A stretch of 38,644 bases of DNA from Candidatus Methanophagales archaeon. GTDB taxonomy: Archaea > Halobacteriota > Syntropharchaeia > Alkanophagales > Methanospirareceae. Below the pieces are notes generated by a model that was not told the DNA's origin, searched no databases, and worked only from the letters and a program-made list of their open reading frames with translations. Positions 33,298-38,644 of the stretch are shown piece by piece. How positions within the stretch are numbered: the first letter of the stretch is position 1; each line of letters starts with the position of its first letter. The stretch spans positions 1-38,644 of the forward strand of contig JACUTR010000005.1 of the NCBI GenBank assembly GCA_014859735.1, in the 5' to 3' direction. Both the position numbers and the translations under genes were made by a program.

Positions 33298-35376
33298 TTA
33301 TAGCCACACCCGTATAAACATAGCTATCAAATAGAAAGCGATAAAGAGCAGCACCAGCAGCAATGCGAATCCCAGGCTTGTTCCTACTACTGGTTCTGCT
33401 GGTGCCCCCTCTACCTCCTCTCGCCCATACCTGCTTGCCAGAATGTCTCTCCCACCGCTATAGAATCTTCCGGGAATAGAGGGAATTATCTTATGAAAGA
33501 ATTTGTCCAGTGGATTTTCAATATACCTGGGTACAGAAGTAAAAAGCCTGGTTATTCCACCTACAAAAAACATATAATAAAAACTATCTATGTACCACCT
33601 ATTCCAGAAGAACTTATGGAGCATCTTCAGAGATGCATGCTTCTCCAACATACCCGCAGGATCTAACTTGCCCGAAAAGTAAAGTAAATATGCTGGCACG
33701 ATACCAATAACCACGGAAATTACTGATAGAAGAGGAACTAATAAATGTGACATCTCGGTAGCATGTTCAACGGGCAGATGAAGTTTTTCTATCAGGGTAT
33801 AGCCGAATCCCTCGTGTAATAAATGCTCTAAGGGGAGACCCAATATGCCAAGTACGATAATCGTGATAGCTAAAACACCGCATGCAACTACCATTGTACG
33901 GTGGGCTTCACCGAGATGCGCACCTTTTTGCTTTAAATTTTCTACGTTTTTACTCTCCCTGCCATGAAAGACCATCCCCACGAAGCGAGTTGTGTAGAAT
34001 GCAGTTATGACTACGGTAATTAAAGCGAGTAAGAATAAGGGGTAATTATGGGTTGCCAGAGTTGAAGCAAGAACGGCGTCTTTACTCCAGAAGCCAGGCA
34101 GTGGCGGAACACCCATCAGAGATAGAGCCGCAATAAACATGAAAATCCAGGTAAACGGCATGTACTTCCTGATGGAGCCCATGTCGTTCATATAGATAGA
34201 ATGTACAGTGTGAATGACCGAGCCAGCGCAAAGGAAGAGACAAGCCTTGAACAGAGCATGATTTACCAGGTGAAACATTCCTGATGTAAAACCTCCCTCT
34301 AAACTGGAGATAGTTAATCCTGCTACTCCTAATGCAAGCATCATGTAGCCTATCTGACTGACGGTAGAGAATGCAAGCGCTTTTTTCAGCTCCAGAGCGG
34401 TCATACCTTGAGTAGCAGCCACGAGGGCGGTGATTGCTCCCACCCATGCGATTAAAATGAAGAAATAAGAAGCTTCACTGCACCCAGCTACCCAATAGCC
34501 GTAGAAGAAAATTGGTATGAGTCTGGCAACCATATAAACCCCGCTTTTAACCATTGTTGCTGCGTGAATCAGTGCTGAAACGGGACCGGGACCTGCCATA
34601 GCTTCCGGAAGCCACTCGTGAAGTGGAAACTGTGCAGACTTACCGATGGGCCCCGCAAGAAGCAGAATACTCATCAGTAAGATCATTCCCGATGACTTTG
34701 CCATTTCCGGTAGCCAGATTGATGACGTTTCATAGAGTTCCAGGATGTTTAATGTTCTTGCGTAGGAATACATTATTAAGATTCCGCCTAACATGAGCAC
34801 ATCCCCCGCGGACGTTACAACCATTGCTTTTAAGCCGCAATGGGAAGGAGTGGTGTATTTAGTGGGAGGAGGACCACCGATCCAGTATTTCTTCTCATCC
34901 TTATTGTAAAAACCTATCAGCCCCCAGCTACACAGACCTACCATTTTCCAGCCAACGAAGAGAAATACCAGATTATTGGAAAGAACCAGGAGGAGCATAC
35001 TCCCAATGAAAAGGTTCATCCACATCCACCACCTTGCTAAGGAAGGGTCCCCCTTCATATACCCCAGGGAGTAGACCATTATAATGAAGCTTATAACCGC
35101 AACTACATTTGCCATCACTATGCTCAAGGGATCAACCAGAACACCAACTTTCAATTCTATGGGCGAGGAAAGCCACACAAAGGCGCTCTCGAGCGGCAAC
35201 TTCTCTGGATGGAATAAATAGGGTATGAACATCACGCTGCACAGAGCTGCGAGGAAAGAGAAGAACAGCGCTCCATAATCTCTGAGCCCGGGATGGATTC
35301 TGGCTAAAACGGGAGATAAGAGCGCACCGGCAAAAGGAAAAAGGAAACATAACCAGGCAACTTCCGCCGCTATCAT
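33298..35376 (-). CDS. NuoL/FpoL-type membrane subunit
   Basis: A 692-residue protein with the NuoL order: N-terminal helices with VDPLSIVMANVVAVISFIIM, TM5 region FLFVGWKMVGLCSWGLIGF, GPIGKSAQFPLHEWLPEAM (TM7 Lys), AATMVKSGVYMVAR (TM8 Lys), LELKKALAFSTVSQIGYM, and a long C-terminal part whose last helix ends FIRVWL. Length suits NuoL with its lateral helix. The canonical TM5 Glu (as in FWEL/GWE) is Lys here (GWKMVG), which is unusual. The ATG overlaps the stop of the upstream NuoN-like gene (TAATG). Confidence 0.88.
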   Translation of the reverse strand: MIAAEVAWLCFLFPFAGALLSPVLARIHPGLRDYGALFFSFLAALCSVMFIPYLFHPEKLPLESAFVWLSSPIELKVGVLVDPLSIVMANVVAVISFIIMVYSLGYMKGDPSLARWWMWMNLFIGSMLLLVLSNNLVFLFVGWKMVGLCSWGLIGFYNKDEKKYWIGGPPPTKYTTPSHCGLKAMVVTSAGDVLMLGGILIMYSYARTLNILELYETSSIWLPEMAKSSGMILLMSILLLAGPIGKSAQFPLHEWLPEAMAGPGPVSALIHAATMVKSGVYMVARLIPIFFYGYWVAGCSEASYFFILIAWVGAITALVAATQGMTALELKKALAFSTVSQIGYMMLALGVAGLTISSLEGGFTSGMFHLVNHALFKACLFLCAGSVIHTVHSIYMNDMGSIRKYMPFTWIFMFIAALSLMGVPPLPGFWSKDAVLASTLATHNYPLFLLALITVVITAFYTTRFVGMVFHGRESKNVENLKQKGAHLGEAHRTMVVACGVLAITIIVLGILGLPLEHLLHEGFGYTLIEKLHLPVEHATEMSHLLVPLLSVISVVIGIVPAYLLYFSGKLDPAGMLEKHASLKMLHKFFWNRWYIDSFYYMFFVGGITRLFTSVPRYIENPLDKFFHKIIPSIPGRFYSGGRDILASRYGREEVEGAPAEPVVGTSLGFALLLVLLFIAFYLIAMFIRVWL

Positions 35377-36878
35377 TATGGCACCACCCCCAATCCCAAT
35401 CCAGAATTAACTGCGTCCATTAAGGGGAAGGGCATCCCAATGAGCCAGATAATCCCCATGATGAAACAGAGAAATGCGAGGAGTAACACCGGGATGAGCA
35501 TACTCATCGGTATCTCTTCTATCTTCACTTCTCTTTCTTCCTCTTCTTCTACCCTTATATACATATATTCAATCACACGCCAGAAATAAAATACGATAAG
35601 AAGCGTGCTAAAGAATATCACCGCTACGAATACAAATTGGCCTGCCTCCAGGCAGGCGAGTGCTAAATACAATTTCGTGACGAATCCCACGCTCGGCGGC
35701 ATTCCTATCATCGCGAGAGCAGCTAAAATGAAGGCAATGGTTGTATACGGCATTTTCCTTCCCAAACCACGGAAATCGGTTATATCCCACAGATCAAACT
35801 TGTAAATAAACGCACCGGCGACCAGGAACAAGCATCCCTTCATCAATGCATGGTTCAGTATATGCATCAATGCCGGAGTCAGTCCGAACGTGGTGGAAGT
35901 GGAAAGCCCCACAGCGAGCATAATATAGCCCATATTTGCCACCGAGGAATACGCAAGCATCCGCTTTAAATTTAACTGCGCTATCGCAAGGATAGAGCCA
36001 TAAAGCATGGCTATCGCCGATATCCAGCAAAGAAAATCGAATAGTGGCAATAATTTGATAAAATCTAAAGTGAATACGGAAAAGCAGACCCTTATGAATG
36101 CGTAGGTGGAAACCTCGATGATGATACCGGAAAGCAGTGCACTGATCTCCGAGGGTGCAAACGCATGTGCGTCTGGTAACCAGATATGAAGCGGGAAGAG
36201 CGCCATTTTTATGCTCAGTCCCACGACGAAGAAGACAAAAGCAGCCTGAACTACTCTATTCCCGTACAAAGGTGGCAATAAAAGCGAGAGGTCATGCATG
36301 TTCAGCGATCCCGTGACCGAATAGAGAAAACCTATCCCCAGCAAGAAGAAGCAAGCACCGATAGAACCCAATACGAGGTAAACAAAGCTTGCTTTCAGTG
36401 CTATTCCCCCCCTCGAAGCTATTAACGCATAGCCAGATAAAGCCGTTATCTCGATAAATACATACATGTTAAATAAATCGCCGGTCACGGTTATGCCGCA
36501 CAGTCCCGTGATGAGGAGTTGATAAATGGTATAAAAGGGGACAATTTTGTGAGGTAACTCGTGCTCTATGCTCCTCTTTGAATATATCACGCATAACAGG
36601 GCTAAGAAGAGGAGTATGATCAATATGTAGGCATTCAACGCATCCATGACATATTCTATGCCCCATGGTGGCTTCCACCCGCCAAGCCAGTAATGTATAG
36701 TTCCTACCGTGAGGACGTGATGCAGGATAAAAATAGCCATGACGAGTTGAACGAGAATGGTTGCACTAGCGATGAAACAGCACGATTTCTTGTTTACCCA
36801 GCCGGCAATCACAATAGTGAATGCGGAAAGAAGCGATAGTGCGACCACCAGCACGGGAAAATGTTCAACGATCAGCAT
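35376..36878 (-). CDS. NuoN/MrpD-type membrane subunit with TM8 Lys replaced by Glu
   Basis: A 500-residue paralog of the 18143 gene (EHFPVLVVALSLLSAFTIV; LGGWKPPWGIEYVMDALNAY). TM5 Glu is present in MYVFIEITALSGYALIA and TM7 Lys in GLSIKMALFPLHIWLPDAHA. The TM8 motif is GIIIEVSTYAFIR, so residue 255 is Glu where its paralog has Lys (MSKVSVYALIR). The start ATG 36878 follows aaggaggg. It heads the minus-strand set NuoN-like, NuoL-like, NuoM-like, the same order-type trio as in Fpo complexes. No hydrophilic complex I genes are nearby. Confidence 0.87.
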   Translation of the reverse strand: MLIVEHFPVLVVALSLLSAFTIVIAGWVNKKSCCFIASATILVQLVMAIFILHHVLTVGTIHYWLGGWKPPWGIEYVMDALNAYILIILLFLALLCVIYSKRSIEHELPHKIVPFYTIYQLLITGLCGITVTGDLFNMYVFIEITALSGYALIASRGGIALKASFVYLVLGSIGACFFLLGIGFLYSVTGSLNMHDLSLLLPPLYGNRVVQAAFVFFVVGLSIKMALFPLHIWLPDAHAFAPSEISALLSGIIIEVSTYAFIRVCFSVFTLDFIKLLPLFDFLCWISAIAMLYGSILAIAQLNLKRMLAYSSVANMGYIMLAVGLSTSTTFGLTPALMHILNHALMKGCLFLVAGAFIYKFDLWDITDFRGLGRKMPYTTIAFILAALAMIGMPPSVGFVTKLYLALACLEAGQFVFVAVIFFSTLLIVFYFWRVIEYMYIRVEEEEEREVKIEEIPMSMLIPVLLLAFLCFIMGIIWLIGMPFPLMDAVNSGLGLGVVP

Positions 36879-36980
36879 CCGCTTTTATTACCCTCCTTCG
36901 TAATTGATTAGCTTTGGAAAAGAAATACAACTTTTGTATTTGTTTAGCTCCATAGAAAATCCAAAATCCCAATACATACC

Positions 36981-37177
36981 AATACTACCAAACACGTGGG
37001 GCTCTGCCCCATCACGGGCTCCGCCCGTGTCCCCGAAAACCCTGAAAGGGTTTACCCGCAAGCCCTGTAAGGGCTTATCCCAAACCCCAATACTACCAAC
37101 TTTGCACCTCATTTTTGCTTATCCTCCCTCTGTGGATTTGGAAATTGTGATTTACTTGGGATTTGTTTGGTAGTATT
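36981..37177. repeat. 197-bp element with 13-bp terminal inverted repeats enclosing a GC-rich palindromic unit
   Basis: AATACTACCAAAC (36981-36993) and GTTTGGTAGTATT (37165-37177) are perfect inverted repeats. A further direct copy (ccaatactaccaa) lies at 37087-37099. Between them, 36995-37082 is the GC-rich palindromic unit in inverted orientation relative to 38459. No transposase is coded. The 540-base gap 36888-37427 otherwise holds only the promoter of the 37428 gene. Confidence 0.6.
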
Positions 37178-37353
37178 TGTCATTGTGATTTATCCTTGTG
37201 TAATCTGTGGTTCTATACAAATACCCCCTCGTTTCCATGAGACTGTGGCACATTTTTCCCACATCCAACTTGTGTCACCGATGTCTTAAAGCTTTCGATT
37301 TTTTCAGCAAAGACAACCGTGGCACGCCTGAAACTATCGTTTCTTCGAGAGAA

Positions 37354-37373
37354 ATCGAAATATATTTATATAC
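37354..37373 (+). promoter_or_regulatory. 20-bp promoter box, identical to 27121-27140
   Basis: The same 20 bases as before the 27211 gene, here 55 bases before the start at 37428. The two leaders also share the aggagttt-cagataa stretch just before the ATG. Identity outside the TATA core suggests a shared regulator or recent duplication. Confidence 0.7.
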
Positions 37374-37427
37374 CCATTACAAAGATACAAAACGGACGAT
37401 ACTAAGGGATAGGAGTTTCAGATAATA

Positions 37428-38411
37428 ATGGGTATAAAAGAATCCTTTGAGAAGGTGATATTGGATGGTCGGACATTAATAGTGATACTCCTTGTAGCGA
37501 TTTTATGGCGAACATTCATAAGTCTTGATGGAGAGATAGCCCTTTGGGAGAGTATGTGCTCAGGTATCGCTCTTATCATATTTGGGTGGGTTCTCTTCGC
37601 TTACCTGTATTCCATGCCCAGGGAAGTGAAAGGCTGGGTAATTTCAAAGTATATCTATCAGGGGATTACCGTTTGCCTGGTCACTATAAACATTTACGTT
37701 CTTATTTACTACGGGATGAGATGGTCTGGGTTACTGCGTGTAGAAGCTTATCCGCCCCTGGATCTCCTGTTCAGAGATATACGATACATCGCATTGGTGG
37801 TGTTTTATTGCGCAGTCATATGGTCGGCGAAGTATGTAAAAAAGGTGCACGAGGAGTATATATCACGGTTTAAAGAGAAGACGCTTATCAAGCTCATATC
37901 ACCCTATTTATACCCGCGGGTTAAAAAGCTGAGCGAAATGAGCGTGCGAGAATTAATAGGCACGGTGATAACCGATGAACGAACATTAATAGTGATCATA
38001 GGTCTCACCTTTTTATGGCGAACCTTCATAAGCTTTGACTTCAATATAGCGCTTTGGGAAAGTATGTGCTCAGGTATTGCTCTGTTCATCATGGGCTGGC
38101 TCTTTTTCGCTTACATATATTCTCTGTCAAAGAAACAGAAAGACTGGTTGGATCTGGGTAAGGTCTATCATGCCATTGCCCTTGGTGTACTCGCTATAAA
38201 CGTGTATGCTCTTGTTTACTACGGAATGAGGTGGTATAGCTTAGCGGTCTCAGGAGAAGAAGCTTTTGTGCCACTGGATTTCCTTTTCAGAGATGCCAGC
38301 TATTTTGCGCTGGTGATATTTTATTGTGCATCAATCGTGCTCTCGAAGTTTCTCAAAAGGGCGTATGAGGAATATACGTTGCTATCCACGGAGGTATCGA
38401 GGAAAAGGTAA
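37428..38411 (+). CDS. repeat-built multi-span membrane protein, two modules (paralog of 27211)
   Basis: A 327-residue protein with two modules of the same family: WRTFISLDGEIALWESMCSG and WRTFISFDFNIALWESMCSG, each followed by GW-LFAYLYS or FFAYIYS, INVYxLxYYGMRW, PLD-LFRD and FYC. A linker of about 30 charged residues (KKLSEMSVRELIGTVITDER) joins them. It is closest to the 27211 protein, including the MGIKE-F start. The start ATG has a taggag site about 14 bases upstream. It is located beyond the NuoN/L/M set. Function unrecognised. Confidence 0.8.
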   Translation: MGIKESFEKVILDGRTLIVILLVAILWRTFISLDGEIALWESMCSGIALIIFGWVLFAYLYSMPREVKGWVISKYIYQGITVCLVTINIYVLIYYGMRWSGLLRVEAYPPLDLLFRDIRYIALVVFYCAVIWSAKYVKKVHEEYISRFKEKTLIKLISPYLYPRVKKLSEMSVRELIGTVITDERTLIVIIGLTFLWRTFISFDFNIALWESMCSGIALFIMGWLFFAYIYSLSKKQKDWLDLGKVYHAIALGVLAINVYALVYYGMRWYSLAVSGEEAFVPLDFLFRDASYFALVIFYCASIVLSKFLKRAYEEYTLLSTEVSRKR

Positions 38412-38458
38412 CTGCTCAATATCTTGTGGGTTATAAATACTAAACTCTAAATTCGAAT

Positions 38459-38627
38459 AAGCCCTTTCAGGGCTTGCGGGTAAACCCTTACTGAGCCTTT
38501 CAGGTAAGCCCTTACAGGGCTTGCGGGTAAGCCCCTCCGGTAAACCCTTTCAGGGTTTTCGGGGACGTGGGCGGAGCCCACGATGCGGGGGCATGGGCGG
38601 AGCCCATGATGGGGCAGAGCCCCACAG
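38459..38627 (+). repeat. large GC-rich palindromic repeat array
   Basis: An array of hairpin modules: agccctttcagggct, agcccttacagggct, aaaccctttcagggttt, GTGGGC-GGA-GCCCAC, CATGGGC-GGA-GCCCATG and TGGGGC-AGA-GCCCCA. It is the fullest version of the element seen at 10484, 23883, 31541 and 36995. It follows the last gene and could act as a transcript end. Confidence 0.75.
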
Positions 38628-38644
38628 TTTAGAAATTAGAAATT

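Noticed and set aside
38459-38627. CRISPR array
   Set aside because: The repeats are palindromic modules of varying order without regular spacers, and no cas genes are present.
1-38644. tRNA or rRNA genes
   Set aside because: No cloverleaf with a GTTC-type T arm or conserved rRNA segment was recognised on either strand by reading; a covariance search would settle it.

Overview
The window reads as an archaeal chromosome segment, most likely from an ANME-1 / 'Ca. Methanophagales' methanotroph or a close Syntrophoarchaeia relative. The reasons are a MetV-MetF pair fused into a long operon of HdrA paralogs with an F420-type FrhB subunit and MvhD subunits, archaeal TATA-type promoters with Shine-Dalgarno sites, many NuoL/M/N (Fpo/Mrp-like) membrane subunits, and a KaiC-like ATPase, a CDC48-type AAA ATPase and archaeal winged-helix regulators. 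The taxonomic call is inference. No rRNA, tRNA, CRISPR array or transposase was seen.

Layout. 1-110: 5' end of a fumarate hydratase alpha gene on the minus strand. 271-4013: accessory regulators, namely a KaiC-like ATPase, a small protein here called X, a broken gene Y antisense to X, a highly structured leader in front of an 87-aa protein, an AAA ATPase and a 169-aa protein. 4052-15494: one unbroken plus-strand operon, metV-metF-hdrA-frhB-hdrA'-hdrA''-mvhD(wHTH)-hdrA-mvhD, without hdrB or hdrC. 15612-15863: second X/Y module. 15960-23757: antiporter-like membrane subunits, two on plus and two on minus, with small membrane proteins and a winged-helix regulator at the head of one operon. 24065-26973: histidine kinase, CheY-like regulator and winged-helix protein. 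27211-30613: two genes of an unrecognised multi-span membrane family, one fused to four CBS motifs. 30610-31443: small membrane protein and third X/Y module. 31674-36878: three more NuoN/L/M-like subunits. 37428-38411: third member of the membrane family. GC-rich palindromic repeats are scattered between genes.

How it may work together (inference). MetVF with HdrA/FrhB/MvhD would form a soluble flavin-based complex linking methyl/methylene-tetrahydromethanopterin chemistry to F420 and ferredoxin. The antiporter-only clusters could supply ion-translocating membrane arms. The most novel signals are: (a) three copies of a convergent gene pair X/Y that always overlap by exactly 78 nt, with X or Y broken in two of the copies; (b) the repeat-built membrane family, with a 20-bp promoter box shared by two of its three genes; (c) the structured leader at 2122-2202; (d) the HdrA-rich, HdrB/C-less MetVF operon.
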